Assembly: GCF_003611465.1 (NCBI RefSeq)
Contig: NZ_RAXV01000002.1
Span: 145,061 to 209,060, forward strand
DNA length: 64,000 nt
Direction of reading: 5' to 3'
From: Acinetobacter tianfuensis
GTDB lineage: Bacteria; Pseudomonadota; Gammaproteobacteria; Pseudomonadales; Moraxellaceae
Positions 44,278 through 55,577 of this stretch are shown piece after piece; position 1 is the stretch's first letter, and every line of letters begins with the position of its first letter. The notes under the pieces are model-generated. The model ran no database searches, was not told the origin of the DNA, and saw only the letters and a program-made list of their open reading frames with translations. Position numbers and translations under genes: made by a program.

Positions 44278-45102
44278 TTATAAATCTACGCCAATAAGTT
44301 TTAAAACATATAAGCCAGCAGCAAAAATAGGCGCTGCTGCCAATAATGAATCGATACGGTCTAAGACACCGCCATGTCCCGGCAAGATACGGCCAGAGTC
44401 TTTAATGCCTGCACGGCGCTTGATCATTGATTCAAACAAGTCGCCCAATACAGAACTGAAAACCGTAATAACAGAAAGGATTAAAAAGAGCGCGTGTTCA
44501 GCCAAGCTTAAATCTAAATAAATCACTTCCACAACAATCACGATCAGCATAGCTGTCGCTACGCCGCCATATAAACCTTCTACAGATTTATTTGGACTTA
44601 CATCTGCTGCAAGTTTCTTTTTGCCTAGTTTGCGTCCAACGAAGTATGCGCCGCTGTCTGCTCCCCAAACCAGCAAGAACAAGTACATCAGCCACCACGG
44701 TGAACTTTGCCATACCGAATAAATGGCAGTAACAGCGGCAGAAACTAAAACAAAGCCAATAACATTTAAAGAAGGATTATACCAGCTGTCATATTCAGGA
44801 TAAGACTTCACCCAATACACGCTAAGAACCCACGTCAAAATAGACGCAGCCCAAAGCAGCAGCGCCACATCTGTATAGCTGAGCGCCAAAGCTGAAAGCA
44901 CAGCTGCCGCTATGCCATAGCACCATGCCAGCGGCTTATTCGCATTTTCTGATTTTTTAGGCATGAGTTTAAACCACTCATAGCCAGCTACCCCTGCTGC
45001 AATGATCATCAGCACAAACATTGGATAATGAGAAGACGAAGCAAACATACAGCTCAGTACAACTGCAACCAAAACCAATGCGGTAATAATCCGCTCTAAC
45101 AT
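44278..45102 (-). CDS. cdsA: Phosphatidate cytidylyltransferase
   Basis: Makes CDP-diacylglycerol, the precursor of all phospholipids, in the inner membrane. The 274-residue protein has about eight hydrophobic helices and the C-terminal signature SVLGDLFESMIKRRAGIKDSGRILPGHGGVLDRIDSL. The DSGAYFVGRKLGKKKLAADVSPNKSVEG segment is the CTP-binding region. Part of the uppS-cdsA-dxr run. Confidence 0.95.
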   Translation of the reverse strand: MLERIITALVLVAVVLSCMFASSSHYPMFVLMIIAAGVAGYEWFKLMPKKSENANKPLAWCYGIAAAVLSALALSYTDVALLLWAASILTWVLSVYWVKSYPEYDSWYNPSLNVIGFVLVSAAVTAIYSVWQSSPWWLMYLFLLVWGADSGAYFVGRKLGKKKLAADVSPNKSVEGLYGGVATAMLIVIVVEVIYLDLSLAEHALFLILSVITVFSSVLGDLFESMIKRRAGIKDSGRILPGHGGVLDRIDSLLAAAPIFAAGLYVLKLIGVDL

Positions 45103-45105
45103 TTA

Positions 45106-45858
45106 TTAATTCTCAAGTGTCGCTTGCTGAATTTGCTCTGATGTTTTACCGAAGCGGCGTTCACGCCCTGCAAAGACTGCAAAGGCATCCTCTAATTCTT
45201 CGACGGTAAACTCAGGCCATAATGTCTGTGTAAAATACAGCTCTGCATAAGCGGCCTGCCACAATAGAAAATTTGAAAGACGGAAATCACCGCCTGTACG
45301 AATTAATAAATCTACTGCGGGCAAATCACTCATACTGACATATTGACCAAATACATCAACATCAATCGCATCAAGCGTTAATTTATTTGCCTGAACATCT
45401 GCCGCAATCTGCTTCGCAGCTTGCGCCATATCCCACATGCCGCCATAGCTTACAGCGATGGTCAGCGTCATGCTAGTGAACTTAGCAGTCCTTTCTTCAG
45501 CATGCAACATAAGCGCACGCAATTCTGGAGATAAACGTGACCGATCTCCGATAAAGCGCAATGCAATGTTGAATTTTTCCATGCGGGACAGCTGTTCGTG
45601 AATGGTTTCTTCCAGCAGTTTCATCAGCAGCTCGACCTCAAATTGAGGACGGTTCCAATTTTCACTAGAGAAAGCAAATACGGTCAGCGCTTGAATGCCT
45701 GTTTGTCGGCAATGCTCTACGATCGGGTCAAGAATGTCCTTTCCAGAACGGTGTCCTTCACCTTTTTGCATTTGATTTTTTTTGGCAAAACGATTGTTGC
45801 CATCCATGATGATGGCAACATGTTTCGGAAGACGGGAAGTTTCTTCAGATGGGGTCAT
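45106..45858 (-). CDS. uppS: Undecaprenyl diphosphate synthase
   Basis: Cis-prenyltransferase that builds the C55 lipid carrier for peptidoglycan and polysaccharide synthesis. The 250-residue protein has the catalytic MDGNNRFAKK with D19 (most homologues read MDGNGRWA), FAFSSENWNRP, SYGG, the LPAVDLLIRTGGDFRLSNFLLWQAAYAELYFT block and a terminal RERRFG. Seven bases after frr. Confidence 0.95.
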   Translation of the reverse strand: MTPSEETSRLPKHVAIIMDGNNRFAKKNQMQKGEGHRSGKDILDPIVEHCRQTGIQALTVFAFSSENWNRPQFEVELLMKLLEETIHEQLSRMEKFNIALRFIGDRSRLSPELRALMLHAEERTAKFTSMTLTIAVSYGGMWDMAQAAKQIAADVQANKLTLDAIDVDVFGQYVSMSDLPAVDLLIRTGGDFRLSNFLLWQAAYAELYFTQTLWPEFTVEELEDAFAVFAGRERRFGKTSEQIQQATLEN

Positions 45859-45864
45859 TCAAAC

Positions 45865-46419
45865 TTAGACCTTCATCAATTCAGCTTCTTTCGCAGCTAA
45901 ACGTTTTTCCACTTCTGCTACAAATTTGTCTGTAATTTTCTGGATATCATCACCTGCACGGCGTTCATCATCTTCAGAAATTTCTTTTTCTTTCAATAAT
46001 GCTTTGATATCACCCAAAACGTCACGGCGGATGTTGCGGATTGCAACTTTCGCATTTTCAGCTTCGTTACGCGCAACTTTCTGCATATCTTTACGGGTTT
46101 CTTCAGTCAAAGCTGCCATTGGCACACGAATCGAATCAGAAGAAATTGGATTTAAACCCAAATCTGATTCACGGATTGCTTTATCAATTGCACCCGCCAT
46201 ATTGCGTTCAAATGGCTGAACAATCAGCGTACGTGAATCTTCAACACCAACGCTTGCAACTTGGTTTAATGGCACGTCTGAACCGTAGTAAGGAACCATA
46301 ACACCGTTTAGGATAGATGGATGCGCACGGCCTGTACGAACCTTTGCAAAACCATGCTCCAAAGACTCCAATGATTTATTCATGCGGTCTTCGGCATCTT
46401 TTTTAAGATCGTTAATCAT
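45865..46419 (-). CDS. frr: Ribosome recycling factor
   Basis: Splits post-termination ribosomes with EF-G. The 184-residue protein shows [43 protein letters not shown] and [35 protein letters not shown]. Follows pyrH on the same strand after about 80 bases. Confidence 0.97.
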   Translation of the reverse strand: MINDLKKDAEDRMNKSLESLEHGFAKVRTGRAHPSILNGVMVPYYGSDVPLNQVASVGVEDSRTLIVQPFERNMAGAIDKAIRESDLGLNPISSDSIRVPMAALTEETRKDMQKVARNEAENAKVAIRNIRRDVLGDIKALLKEKEISEDDERRAGDDIQKITDKFVAEVEKRLAAKEAELMKV

Positions 46420-46499
46420 GTGATCTTCCTTACTGAATTTTTAATAAGAGATAAGACTAAAATAGTCTGTAGTATAAAGAGCTTTAGGCCCCACGTACA

Positions 46500-47228
46500 T
46501 TAATTCGTAACGTGAGTACCTTCTTTTTCACCCATAACTACTGACAGCAATGAACCTGATTTATTCATATCAAATACTTGAAGCGGCACATTGTGGTCAC
46601 GGCATAAGCAAATTGCCGTTAAATCCATCACACCCAGCTTTTCATCCAATACTTGGTCGAAAGTCAATGTGTCATATTTCACAGCATCTTCAAATTTGCT
46701 TGGATCTTTATTGTATACGCCATCTACTTTTGTCGCTTTCAAGATCAAATTCGCTTCAATTTCGATACCGCGCAGACATGCAGCTGTGTCTGTTGTAAAG
46801 AATGGGTTGCCAGTACCTGCAACAAATACGCACACTTCACCGCGTGTTAAATGACGGATTGCATCACGGCTTGAGTATGGCTCAACCACCGCGCCAATTG
46901 TCAATGCAGACATTAAACGAGTTTTGATGTTGCGGCGAACCAATGCATCACGCAAAGCCAAACCATTCATGACAGTTGCAAGCATGCCCATTTGGTCACC
47001 TGTTACACGGCCAACCAAACCATCTTTTTGCAGCTGGCTGCCGCGGTACAAATTGCCGCCGCCAACAACGATACCAACCTGTACGCCTAAACCCACTAAG
47101 TGAGCAATTGCTAAAGACATTTGATCAAGCACTTGCGCGTCGATACCCATATCTTTATTGCCAGCAAGCGCTTCACCCGAAAGTTTCAGCAAAATACGTT
47201 CATAACGCGGTTTTTTTGAGTCCATCAT
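46500..47228 (-). CDS. pyrH: Uridylate kinase
   Basis: Phosphorylates UMP to UDP. The 242-residue amino-acid-kinase-fold protein has [67 protein letters not shown] and [12 protein letters not shown]. Typical bacterial hexameric PyrH length. Confidence 0.97.
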   Translation of the reverse strand: MMDSKKPRYERILLKLSGEALAGNKDMGIDAQVLDQMSLAIAHLVGLGVQVGIVVGGGNLYRGSQLQKDGLVGRVTGDQMGMLATVMNGLALRDALVRRNIKTRLMSALTIGAVVEPYSSRDAIRHLTRGEVCVFVAGTGNPFFTTDTAACLRGIEIEANLILKATKVDGVYNKDPSKFEDAVKYDTLTFDQVLDEKLGVMDLTAICLCRDHNVPLQVFDMNKSGSLLSVVMGEKEGTHVTN

Positions 47229-47279
47229 CTAAAACTCCAATACCTATATCTAATCTAAAATATTATTCGTATGCAGCGC

Positions 47280-48623
47280 TTAAGCGGACTTAATGCTGAT
47301 CAGCTTCGCAAACAGGTCATACTCGTCTGCATCGGTAATTTCCACCTCCAGCAGATCACCTGCTTTAATCAGAGACTTATCGATGTCTTCAACAAATACG
47401 TTGCCGTCAATTTCAGGCGCATCTGCATAAGAACGCGCAACTGCAACTGGGAATTCATCTTCAAGACCATCCACAAGCACTGTCATTTTTTGACCGATAC
47501 GCTTTTGCAATTTTGCAGCAGAGATTTCTTGCTGAACTTCCATGAAGCGTTCATAACGCTCTTGCTTCACTTCTTCAGGCACATGATCCGGCAGGTCGTT
47601 TGCAGTCGCGCCTTCAACTGGCGAATACGTAAAGCAGCCAACACGGTCAAGCTGCGCTTCTTTCAGCCAATCAAGCAACATGACGAAGTCTTCTTCGGTT
47701 TCACCAGGGAAACCAACAACGAATGTTGAACGAATCACTAAATCAGGGCATTTTTCACGCCAAAGCTTCAAGCGCTCTAAAGTATTTTCACTGTGCGCAG
47801 GACGCTTCATCAGTTTCAAAATTTTAGGACTTGCATGCTGGAATGGAATATCCAAATACGGTAGGATTTTGCCTTGCGCCATTAAATCAATAACAGCATC
47901 CACATGCGGGTACGGATATACATAGTGCAGGCGCACCCAAATACCCAATTGGCCCAATGCTTCACACATGTCATAGAATTTAGTTTTAACAGGCTGACCG
48001 TTCCAGAAATCCAGCTTGTATTTTGTGTCCACGCCGTAAGCCGAAGTGTCTTGGGAGATAACGAGCACTTCTTTTACGCCAGCTTTCTTCAAAGCTTGAG
48101 CTTCACTTAATACAGAGCCGACAGGGCGTGAAACTAAGTCACCGCGCATGCTTGGAATAATACAGAATGTGCAGCGGTGGTTGCAGCCTTCTGATATTTT
48201 CAAATATGCATAATGCTTAGGCGTCAAACGGACACCCTGCTCTGGCACCAGGTCAATAAATGGATTGTGTTTTGGAGGTTCAGGCACATACTGATGCACT
48301 GCTTCCATTACGTCTTGATATGCCGCCGCACCTGTTACTTTTAAAACATTTGGATGCATTTGGCGGATTTTGTCTTCGTCTTTACCCAAACAGCCTGTGA
48401 CAATCACACGGCCATTTGCGCTCATCGCTTCACCGATCGCGTCCAAAGACTCTTGCACTGCAGATTCAATAAAACCGCAGGTATTTACAACAACTAAATC
48501 TGCACCGTCGTAATCTGACGCTACATCATAACCTTCAGTCTTTAACTGAGTTAAAATTCGTTCGGAATCTACCAATGCCTTAGGACAACCTAAAGAAACA
48601 AAACCGACTTTGGGGGATTTCAT
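47280..48623 (-). CDS. rimO: Ribosomal protein S12 methylthiotransferase
   Basis: Radical-SAM enzyme that methylthiolates Asp89 of S12. The 447-residue protein has the UPF0004 domain with three cluster cysteines ([26 protein letters not shown]), the radical-SAM site [18 protein letters not shown] and a C-terminal TRAM domain ([28 protein letters not shown]). IPSMRGDL and overall motifs indicate RimO rather than MiaB. The ATG at 48623 has GGAG upstream; an in-frame codon at 48638 is less likely. Confidence 0.94.
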   Translation of the reverse strand: MKSPKVGFVSLGCPKALVDSERILTQLKTEGYDVASDYDGADLVVVNTCGFIESAVQESLDAIGEAMSANGRVIVTGCLGKDEDKIRQMHPNVLKVTGAAAYQDVMEAVHQYVPEPPKHNPFIDLVPEQGVRLTPKHYAYLKISEGCNHRCTFCIIPSMRGDLVSRPVGSVLSEAQALKKAGVKEVLVISQDTSAYGVDTKYKLDFWNGQPVKTKFYDMCEALGQLGIWVRLHYVYPYPHVDAVIDLMAQGKILPYLDIPFQHASPKILKLMKRPAHSENTLERLKLWREKCPDLVIRSTFVVGFPGETEEDFVMLLDWLKEAQLDRVGCFTYSPVEGATANDLPDHVPEEVKQERYERFMEVQQEISAAKLQKRIGQKMTVLVDGLEDEFPVAVARSYADAPEIDGNVFVEDIDKSLIKAGDLLEVEITDADEYDLFAKLISIKSA

Positions 48624-48705
48624 GAATCTGCGCTCCACTAGAATGCGCGTATTGTATGTCTTTTCGCTTCATAAAAACAGGTGAAAAGGATACTCTTTAT
48701 ATCAC

Positions 48706-48720
48706 GCACCAAAATAATGC
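48706..48720. promoter_or_regulatory. Candidate NtrC binding site
   Basis: GCACC-AAAAT-AATGC is an imperfect match to the NtrC dyad GCACC-N5-GGTGC, about 165 bases before the sigma-54 element, a normal enhancer distance. A further half site TGCACC lies at 48747-48752. Match is partial. Confidence 0.35.
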
Positions 48721-48869
48721 CATAAATCTAACCATATAAACATTTATGCACCATCTTGAATCATTTTTTATTTACAGCACTTTTTTAATTCGTTATACCT
48801 TTTAAACAAAGGCTAAATTCAGCGCATTTTGCTTAACTCACCATAAAATTTAAGCCAATTTCATAAAAG

Positions 48870-48887
48870 TTGGCGTGCATTTTGCTT
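48870..48887 (+). promoter_or_regulatory. Sigma-54-type promoter of glnLG
   Basis: TGGCGTG-CATT-TTGCT at 48871-48886 fits the -24/-12 consensus TGGCRYG-N4-TTGCW, with invariant GG and GC at the right spacing, about 90 bases before the glnL start. It fits autoregulation of the Ntr system. Confidence 0.6.
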
Positions 48888-48974
48888 AATCTGCATCAAT
48901 TCAGTCCAAACACTGACACACAAATGCTTTATGAAGATGCCATTGCGCTATTTTAAAACAGGAACTCACCGCTA

Positions 48975-50084
48975 ATGGATCAGCCCATGACTATCGATTA
49001 TCGCTTACTTGTAGATAATTTAACGACAGCAATTTTACTGGTCGATAGTAAGCTTAATATTTTTTATTTGAACTCATCTTGCGAAGCATTATTTGACATT
49101 AGCTTACTTCGCGCTGAGGGCTTGCCTGTACTGAATCTTTTACATATGCCAAACGATGAATTCAATACAGAAGAAGCGCTGAACAACACTTTAGCGACTG
49201 GCCAGCCATACACGCGCCGTGAAGCAACCATTAATGTAAAGTTCAAAGAAATGCATGTGGACTATACTGTTTCACAGCTAAACTCAGGGAAACCGTATCA
49301 CCCGCTGTTAATTATTGAATTAAATCCAATTGACCGTATGCTGAAAATCTCTAAAGAAGAGAACTTTATTCAGCAGCATCAAGTTGCCCGCCAGCTGATC
49401 CGCGGTGTAGCCCATGAAATTAAAAATCCGCTAGGCGGCATTCGCGGCGCGACACAGCTGCTGGCCCGCAGTTTAAATGATCCTCAGTACAGCGAATTCA
49501 CCGACATTATCATCAGCGAAGTTGACCGCCTGCGCAATTTAGCCGACACCATGCTTGGCTCACGCCAGCTGCCAAGTTATGAACCAGTGAATGTACATGA
49601 ACCGCTGGAACGGGTGCGCGCGCTCATTGTCAATCAAACTAAAAAGAAAATTAAAATTACCCGTGATTATGACCTGTCACTGCCTGATGTCATGGCTGAC
49701 CGTGACCAGCTGATTCAAGTCATGCTCAATATCAGCGTCAATGCCGTACAGGCTATGACCGAAAATAAAGAATTCTTCACAAACCATCAGCCTGAACTGA
49801 TTTTACGTACCCGCATTCAGCGCCTTGTCACTATTAATGGCGTACTGAAACGCTCTGCAGTGCGTATTGATATAGAAGACAACGGGCCAGGCGTTCCTGA
49901 AGAAATATTAGAATCGGTGTTTTATCCATTAGTGACTGGCCGAGCGAAAGGCACTGGTTTAGGACTGAGCATCGCACAAAACATCATGCACCAGCACAAC
50001 GGGATGATTGAATGCCAATCTGTGTCTGGTCAAACCATTTTTAGCTTATATTTACCTTGGGAGTCGGATCATGCCGCGAAATAA
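48975..50084 (+). CDS. glnL: Nitrogen regulation sensor kinase NtrB
   Basis: A 369-residue cytoplasmic histidine kinase that, under GlnB (PII) control, phosphorylates or dephosphorylates NtrC. An N-terminal PAS domain (NLTTAILLVDSKLNIFYLNSSCEALF) precedes the HisKA box GVAHEIKNPLGGIRGA with H147, the N-box MLNISVNAVQAM, G1 DNGPGVP and G2 GRAKGTGLGLSIA. No transmembrane helix. Overlaps glnG by 14 bases. glnA is not adjacent, unlike the enteric glnALG operon. Confidence 0.94.
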   Translation: MDQPMTIDYRLLVDNLTTAILLVDSKLNIFYLNSSCEALFDISLLRAEGLPVLNLLHMPNDEFNTEEALNNTLATGQPYTRREATINVKFKEMHVDYTVSQLNSGKPYHPLLIIELNPIDRMLKISKEENFIQQHQVARQLIRGVAHEIKNPLGGIRGATQLLARSLNDPQYSEFTDIIISEVDRLRNLADTMLGSRQLPSYEPVNVHEPLERVRALIVNQTKKKIKITRDYDLSLPDVMADRDQLIQVMLNISVNAVQAMTENKEFFTNHQPELILRTRIQRLVTINGVLKRSAVRIDIEDNGPGVPEEILESVFYPLVTGRAKGTGLGLSIAQNIMHQHNGMIECQSVSGQTIFSLYLPWESDHAAK

Positions 50085-51549
50085 AATCTGGGTTATAGAT
50101 GACGATCGCGCAATGCGCTGGGTACTGGAAAAAACCTTCAAAGAAGAAGGTTTTGACGTTACCAGTTTCGAAGAAGCCCAATCAGCCTTAGATCAGCTGA
50201 GCCTAGATGCGCCAGATGTCATTTTAACCGACATCCGCATGCCCGGTATCGACGGCTTAACATTCCTAGGTAAAGTAAAAGGCCAATACCCTGACTTGCC
50301 TGTCATTATTATGACAGCGCATTCAGACTTAGAGTCTGCTGTTTCCAGCTACCAAACTGGCGCTTTTGAGTACCTGCCTAAACCCTTTGATATTGACGAA
50401 GCGCTTGCATTAGTCAACCGCGCAATTTTGCACATTACTAAGCTGCAGCAGCAAGAATCAGCGAAAACCGCTCAGCCAATTCAGTCGACTGAAATTATTG
50501 GTGAATCGCCTGCCATGCAGGAAGTCTTCCGCGCGATTGGCCGTTTATCACAATCACACATTACTGTGCTGATTAACGGTGAATCTGGCACAGGCAAAGA
50601 ACTGGTTGCACATGCCCTGCACCGCCACTCTCCGCGCAGCAGCAAACCTTTTATTGCGCTGAACATGGCCGCCATTCCAAAAGATTTGATTGAAACCGAA
50701 TTATTTGGTCATGAAAAAGGCGCATTTACTGGCGCAAACACACAGCGCCAAGGCCGCTTTGAACAAGCCAATGGCGGTACGCTGTTCCTAGACGAAATTG
50801 GCGACATGCCATTTGAAACACAGACACGTTTATTACGTGTATTGGCCGATGGTGAGTTCTACCGCGTAGGCGGACACATTCCCGTTAAAGTCGATGTGCG
50901 TATTGTCGCTGCAACCCACCAAGATTTAGAAAAACTCGTACAAGATGGCCGCTTCCGTGAAGACTTGTACCACCGTCTAAATGTTATCCGCATTCACATT
51001 CCTAAACTGGCGCACCGTAGCGAAGACATTCCAATGCTGGCACAGCACTTCCTTGCACGCGCAGGTAAAGAGCTGGGGGTAAGTCCGAAAATTTTACGCG
51101 CTGAAACTCAGGAATACATGCAAAAGCTCCCTTGGCAGGGTAACGTTCGCCAGCTGGAAAATACCTGCCGCTGGTTAACAGTGATGATTACTGGCCGTGA
51201 AGTCTACCCTGAAGATCTGCCTTCCGAACTGAAACAGATTCCAATCCATCAAAGCGGCGAAGGCGCACCTGCTCCGCATAACCTAGACCGCATTTCTATT
51301 CATCACTGGGATGAGATGCTTGGCCAATGGGCTGTGCAAAAACTGAAAAATGGCGAGATGAAAATTTTAGACATTGCAACGCCAATGTTTGAACGCACAC
51401 TGATTAATGCAGCCCTGCAGCAAACACGCGGCCGCAAACGCCATGCCGCCGAACTTCTTGGCTGGGGACGCAACACGCTGACCCGCAAGCTGAAAGAGCT
51501 TGGCATGGACAGCACCGAGGATGACATTGAAGAAGAGGTTGAAGGTTAA
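50071..51549 (+). CDS. glnG: Nitrogen regulator NtrC, sigma-54 activator
   Basis: A 492-residue enhancer-binding protein: receiver domain with phosphoacceptor D54 (ILTDIRMPG), AAA+ domain with Walker A GESGTGKE, the sigma-54 contact loop GAFTGA and Walker [11 protein letters not shown], and a Fis-type helix-turn-helix ([20 protein letters not shown]). The ATG at 50071 aligns with E. coli NtrC; the frame opens earlier at 50008 but that part lies inside glnL. Confidence 0.95.
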   Translation: MPRNKIWVIDDDRAMRWVLEKTFKEEGFDVTSFEEAQSALDQLSLDAPDVILTDIRMPGIDGLTFLGKVKGQYPDLPVIIMTAHSDLESAVSSYQTGAFEYLPKPFDIDEALALVNRAILHITKLQQQESAKTAQPIQSTEIIGESPAMQEVFRAIGRLSQSHITVLINGESGTGKELVAHALHRHSPRSSKPFIALNMAAIPKDLIETELFGHEKGAFTGANTQRQGRFEQANGGTLFLDEIGDMPFETQTRLLRVLADGEFYRVGGHIPVKVDVRIVAATHQDLEKLVQDGRFREDLYHRLNVIRIHIPKLAHRSEDIPMLAQHFLARAGKELGVSPKILRAETQEYMQKLPWQGNVRQLENTCRWLTVMITGREVYPEDLPSELKQIPIHQSGEGAPAPHNLDRISIHHWDEMLGQWAVQKLKNGEMKILDIATPMFERTLINAALQQTRGRKRHAAELLGWGRNTLTRKLKELGMDSTEDDIEEEVEG

Positions 51550-51570
51550 ACTTTCATATTTTTCCAAAAT

Positions 51571-51601
51571 AAAAAGCTAACTTTCCAAAGTTAGCTTTTT
51601 T
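51571..51601 (+). terminator. Terminator after glnG
   Basis: AAAAAGCTAACTTT-cca-AAGTTAGCTTTTTT, a strong stem 20 bases after the stop. Confidence 0.9.
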
Positions 51602-51643
51602 AATGCCTCAAACGCCTAGTCCTGCAAAAAGGCCTGCTTAGCC

Positions 51644-51970
51644 TTAAGCGGTAAAGCCAATATAACGTGAATAGCCTTCAATACCCAAGTCAGACTGATA
51701 AATCACGTAATGATCAAAAGCAGCCGCTTTAAGCTCATCCAGCATAATCACTTGATCATCATTCGCATGCAAATCATCCACATTACGGCGCATAGTCGTT
51801 TCAAACTCATCCGTAATGTACTCAAAACCAATATCCATCGCAATAAACAAAGTATGCTCACATGGCTGAATATACTGCTCTTCAGCCCAATCAATGACTT
51901 GCTGCTGGCAATGCGGGCAAGCAATATTATCAGTTGGCTGGACCGCAAGCTGAATAAGTTGATATGCCAT
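51644..51970 (-). CDS. Small zinc-finger-like hypothetical protein, 108 aa
   Basis: The N-terminal third holds ACPHCQQQVIDW and later QPCEHTLFIAMDIGFEYI, giving CxxC and CxH elements that could bind a metal. The rest is acidic and rich in Asp/Glu and ends YSRYIGFTA. No signal peptide. The ATG at 51970 has GAAG upstream. It is an orphan gene between glnG and a transporter; family not recognised. Confidence 0.68.
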   Translation of the reverse strand: MAYQLIQLAVQPTDNIACPHCQQQVIDWAEEQYIQPCEHTLFIAMDIGFEYITDEFETTMRRNVDDLHANDDQVIMLDELKAAAFDHYVIYQSDLGIEGYSRYIGFTA

Positions 51971-52050
51971 AGGTGCTTCATCGTTATTAAATCTAGGCTA
52001 TATTAACAAATGAGCTATTTTGAACCAAAGAATTTACATCTAAATATGCA

Positions 52051-52078
52051 TAAAAAAGGAAGCCCGAGCCTCCTTTTC
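52051..52078 (-). terminator. Terminator after the MFS transporter gene
   Basis: Read leftward, AAGGAGGC-tcgg-GCTTCCTTTTTT, about 20 bases after the transporter stop. Confidence 0.75.
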
Positions 52079-52099
52079 GTTCAATGCTTAATGATGCAA

Positions 52100-53302
52100 T
52101 TATTTCTGACTTGCCTTATATGCAGACAAACCTGCAATCGCTATAGCTGACAGCACAATCCCTGGGGCACTTGCCACCAAAATACCCGTTGTACCCAAGC
52201 CTAAAGCTAAAATTTTACCTGTTAATAACGGCCCTGTCATTGCACCCAAACGGCCCAAAGAAATTGCACTGCCCACACCCGTCACTTTACCTGCGCCAGC
52301 GTAGAAGATTGGTGAAATACCGTAAAGGATCGATTGACCGCCTGTAGAGAAAATACCGCCCATTACGCCTGCAACGATCAGCACAGGAATAGACGTTGTG
52401 GTGAATAAAGCAAATAGCGCCACAAACAAGCCTGTATAAATCAATACCGACATTTGCCACAACTTTAGGCGATCCAGCAAGTAGCCAAAACCAAGCGTAC
52501 CAATGACAGCGCCTACTTGAAACACCAGCATGATCATGAATGCCTGCTGCTTCTCCAAACCTTGCTCCATAAGCAAGTTCGGCAGCCAGCTGATTAAAAT
52601 ATAGTTCACCATAAGCGTAAAGAAGAAACCTACCCACAGCGGCAATGTATATTTATATTTTTTCTCAGCAAACAATACTTGCGCCATTGGCGGTACAGTT
52701 TCCGCGCTTTTCACTTCCACAACAGCTTTTGGTTTATCTTTTAAAATAAACGCCATGAATGGAATCAGTACTAAAGGCGCTAAACCGCCAATTAAGAAAA
52801 TGGCATGCCATGAAATATCTTTAAACAAGATACCCAAACCAGCAACAAAAATGGCGCCTACAGGCAAGCCGCAGTACATTAAACTATTTAACTTGCCGCG
52901 GTTCGACTCATTCGCTTCGTCACCCACCACTGAAATCATGGTCGGCATTGCAGCCCCCAAACCTAAACCCGTAAAGAAACGCGCAATATACAAAACTTCA
53001 ATGCTTGGCGCTAATGCCGTAATCGACATAAATACGCCAAATATTGCAATTGAAAGCATTAGCATTTTCTTTTGCCCTAAATAATCTGCTGCGCGGCCGC
53101 CAAAAAATGCGCCAAACAGCATACCAAATACACCTAGGCTAAACACATAGCCCATTTGCACTTGATCCAATGAAAATGTCGCCGCAATTCCTTTCGCCGC
53201 GATTCCAGGCGCCTGCAGGTCAAAACCCTCAAAAAACGCCACCCAGAAACACAAAAATACCGTTAGAAACTTTTGCATTTTCCCCGTTTGTACTTGTGCC
53301 AT
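52100..53302 (-). CDS. MFS transporter, aromatic acid:H+ symporter type
   Basis: A 400-residue protein with about twelve transmembrane helices. The first helix block FLTVFLCFWVAFFEGFDLQAPGIAAKGIA contains the DxQ-type acidic site of the AAHS family, and the loop GGRAADYLGQKKMLMLS is the MFS signature. The closest memory match is MhpT-type 3-(3-hydroxyphenyl)propionate permeases. No aromatic catabolic gene is near, so substrate is uncertain. Confidence 0.82.
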   Translation of the reverse strand: MAQVQTGKMQKFLTVFLCFWVAFFEGFDLQAPGIAAKGIAATFSLDQVQMGYVFSLGVFGMLFGAFFGGRAADYLGQKKMLMLSIAIFGVFMSITALAPSIEVLYIARFFTGLGLGAAMPTMISVVGDEANESNRGKLNSLMYCGLPVGAIFVAGLGILFKDISWHAIFLIGGLAPLVLIPFMAFILKDKPKAVVEVKSAETVPPMAQVLFAEKKYKYTLPLWVGFFFTLMVNYILISWLPNLLMEQGLEKQQAFMIMLVFQVGAVIGTLGFGYLLDRLKLWQMSVLIYTGLFVALFALFTTTSIPVLIVAGVMGGIFSTGGQSILYGISPIFYAGAGKVTGVGSAISLGRLGAMTGPLLTGKILALGLGTTGILVASAPGIVLSAIAIAGLSAYKASQK

Positions 53303-53696
53303 AATTCACCCCCTATCCATAGTACACAGACAGCCCTCTACTGCCTGCCAAGGCATTTTCTGCCGAATGAATCACAATAAATACCACTACAATGGTCGGA
53401 TTAAAGACAGACCAACAAGCCAATTAAGATTCAAAAGATTGCACATCAATAGTTTTTGACTCTTATTATTTTAATTTAGACTTATATATCAAAAACTTAA
53501 TACAACAAAAGATTACAGCTATGCCATGATAGCGAAATACAATCATTCCGCTTTTTCAGATCAACGCCAGTATTTAACTTTAAATAAACGCTGCTATTAA
53601 GATCGAATAAATAGCAGCAAAGCATATAAAACACCTGCGGCATATCAATACAAATAAAAAAACCCGCACTCAGCGGGTTTTTTTCACTTTAAAAGC
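53303..53696. other. Gap between the MFS gene and mnmG
   Basis: No gene. It holds the mnmG terminator near its right end and the unresolved upstream region of the transporter gene, which is AT-rich with no clear boxes. Confidence 0.5.
53655..53684 (-). terminator. Terminator after mnmG
   Basis: AAAAAAACCCGC-actca-GCGGGTTTTTTT, a strong stem shortly after the leftward stop. Confidence 0.9.
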
Positions 53697-55577
53697 TTAA
53701 GCAGATTTTTTAGCATTGGCATTTTTACGAATCGTAATCATCACCAATTGCACTGCCGCTGGTGTAACACCCGGAATACGGCTTGCCTGAGCAAGTGTTT
53801 CAGGGCGCACATCTTTCAGCTTCAAGGTAATTTCACGTGAAAGGCCAGAAACCGCATCATAATCAAAATCAGCAGGAATCTTAGTCTCTTCTAAACGCTT
53901 CAACTGCGCGACATCTTCTTGCTGACGGTTGATATAACCTTCATATTTCACCGCAATTTCAATTTGCTCGCCTACAAATGCAGATACTTCAGAACCCGTT
54001 AATTCTGCAATTTGCGCAAAGTTGATATTCGGGCGTTTAAGCAAATCAATTGCAGAAGTCTCTTTAGACAGGTCATCACCTGTCATTTCTACAAATTTCT
54101 TACCTAGCGGATTATTTGGCGCTGCCCAAAGATGCTGTAAACGGCCTTTTTCTGTTTCTACCGCTTCCATTTTTTGGCAGAACGCATCCCAACGCGCATC
54201 ATCTACCAGCCCCATTTCACGGCCAATTGCAGTTAAACGCTGATCTGCATTGTCTTCGCGAAGCATTAAGCGGTATTCCGCACGCGACGTGAACATACGG
54301 TACGGCTCTTTCGTACCTAAAGTAATCAGGTCGTCTACCAATACCCCCATATACGCTTCATCACGCTTAGGTGTCCATTGCTCTTGATCCCACGCACGGC
54401 GTGCAGCATTCAGACCAGCAAGCAAACCTTGCGCGCCCGCTTCTTCATAACCTGTTGTACCGTTAATTTGACCAGCGAAATACAGGTTATTAATTGCTTT
54501 AGTTTCCAAAGAAAACTTCAAGGCTTGCGGGTTAAAGTAGTCATACTCAATTGCATAGCCCGGACGCAGAATGTGCGCATTTTCCATACCGCGAATCGAG
54601 CGGACAAGCTCAAACTGCACATCAAATGGCAATGATGTTGAAATGCCGTTTGGATAAAGCTCATGCGTATCCAAACCTTCAGGCTCTAGGAATACTTGAT
54701 GCGAGTTTTTATCGGCAAATTTATGAATTTTATCTTCGATTGAAGGACAGTAACGTGGACCTACACCTTCAATTACACCAGTATACATTGGTGAACGGTC
54801 TAAGCCTCCGCGGATAATGTCATGGGTTTTTTCATTGGTATGGGTAATATAGCAGTTCACTTGCTCAGGATGCATGGAAGCATCACCCATGAATGACATT
54901 GTTGGCGACGGGAAATCTCCCGGCTGCGCTGTCATGACAGAAAAATCGACAGAACGCGCATCAATACGCGGCGGTGTACCCGTTTTTAAACGGCCTACAG
55001 GCAAGTTTAATTCGCGTAAACGCGCAGCCAATGAAATAGACGGCGGATCACCCGCACGGCCGCCTGACGCGTTATTTAGGCCAATGTGAATTACACCGCC
55101 TAAGAATGTACCTGTCGTCAATACCACAGTTTTCGCATCAAAGCGCACACCCATTTGAGTGACAACACCTTTAACCGTATCGCCTTCTACAATCAGGTCA
55201 TCCGCTGCTTGCTGAAAAATATCCAAGTTCGCTTGATTTTCCAAAGTCTCACGAATGGCCGCTTTAAAACGCACACGGTCAGCTTGCGCACGGGTTGCAC
55301 GTACTGCTGCGCCTTTACGCGAATTTAAAATACGGAATTGAATACCGCCTTTGTCCGCAGCCAAAGCCATTGCGCCGCCCAAAGCATCAATTTCACGCAC
55401 TAAATGCGACTTGCCAATACCGCCAATCGCAGGGTTACAGCTCATCTGCCCTAAAGTCTCAATGTTATGAGTTAAGAGCAAAGTCTGTCGGCCCATGCGC
55501 GCCGCAGCTAGAGCCGCTTCGGTACCTGCGTGACCGCCGCCGATAACAATGACATCGTAAACTTTAGGATAATGCAT
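53697..55577 (-). CDS. mnmG: tRNA uridine 5-carboxymethylaminomethyl modification enzyme MnmG
   Basis: FAD-dependent enzyme that with MnmE modifies the wobble uridine of several tRNAs. The 626-residue protein has the FAD motif [49 protein letters not shown] and the C-terminal helical domain with YEGYINRQ. The ATG at 55577 gives [15 protein letters not shown], the usual start; an in-frame TTG at 55598 was rejected. Confidence 0.96.
   Translation of the reverse strand: MHYPKVYDVIVIGGGHAGTEAALAAARMGRQTLLLTHNIETLGQMSCNPAIGGIGKSHLVREIDALGGAMALAADKGGIQFRILNSRKGAAVRATRAQADRVRFKAAIRETLENQANLDIFQQAADDLIVEGDTVKGVVTQMGVRFDAKTVVLTTGTFLGGVIHIGLNNASGGRAGDPPSISLAARLRELNLPVGRLKTGTPPRIDARSVDFSVMTAQPGDFPSPTMSFMGDASMHPEQVNCYITHTNEKTHDIIRGGLDRSPMYTGVIEGVGPRYCPSIEDKIHKFADKNSHQVFLEPEGLDTHELYPNGISTSLPFDVQFELVRSIRGMENAHILRPGYAIEYDYFNPQALKFSLETKAINNLYFAGQINGTTGYEEAGAQGLLAGLNAARRAWDQEQWTPKRDEAYMGVLVDDLITLGTKEPYRMFTSRAEYRLMLREDNADQRLTAIGREMGLVDDARWDAFCQKMEAVETEKGRLQHLWAAPNNPLGKKFVEMTGDDLSKETSAIDLLKRPNINFAQIAELTGSEVSAFVGEQIEIAVKYEGYINRQQEDVAQLKRLEETKIPADFDYDAVSGLSREITLKLKDVRPETLAQASRIPGVTPAAVQLVMITIRKNANAKKSA

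Larger units (their letters stand above)
48624..48974. other. Control region between rimO and glnL
   Basis: No gene. It holds the sigma-54-type promoter and possible NtrC sites listed separately, plus the rimO promoter. Confidence 0.55.
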
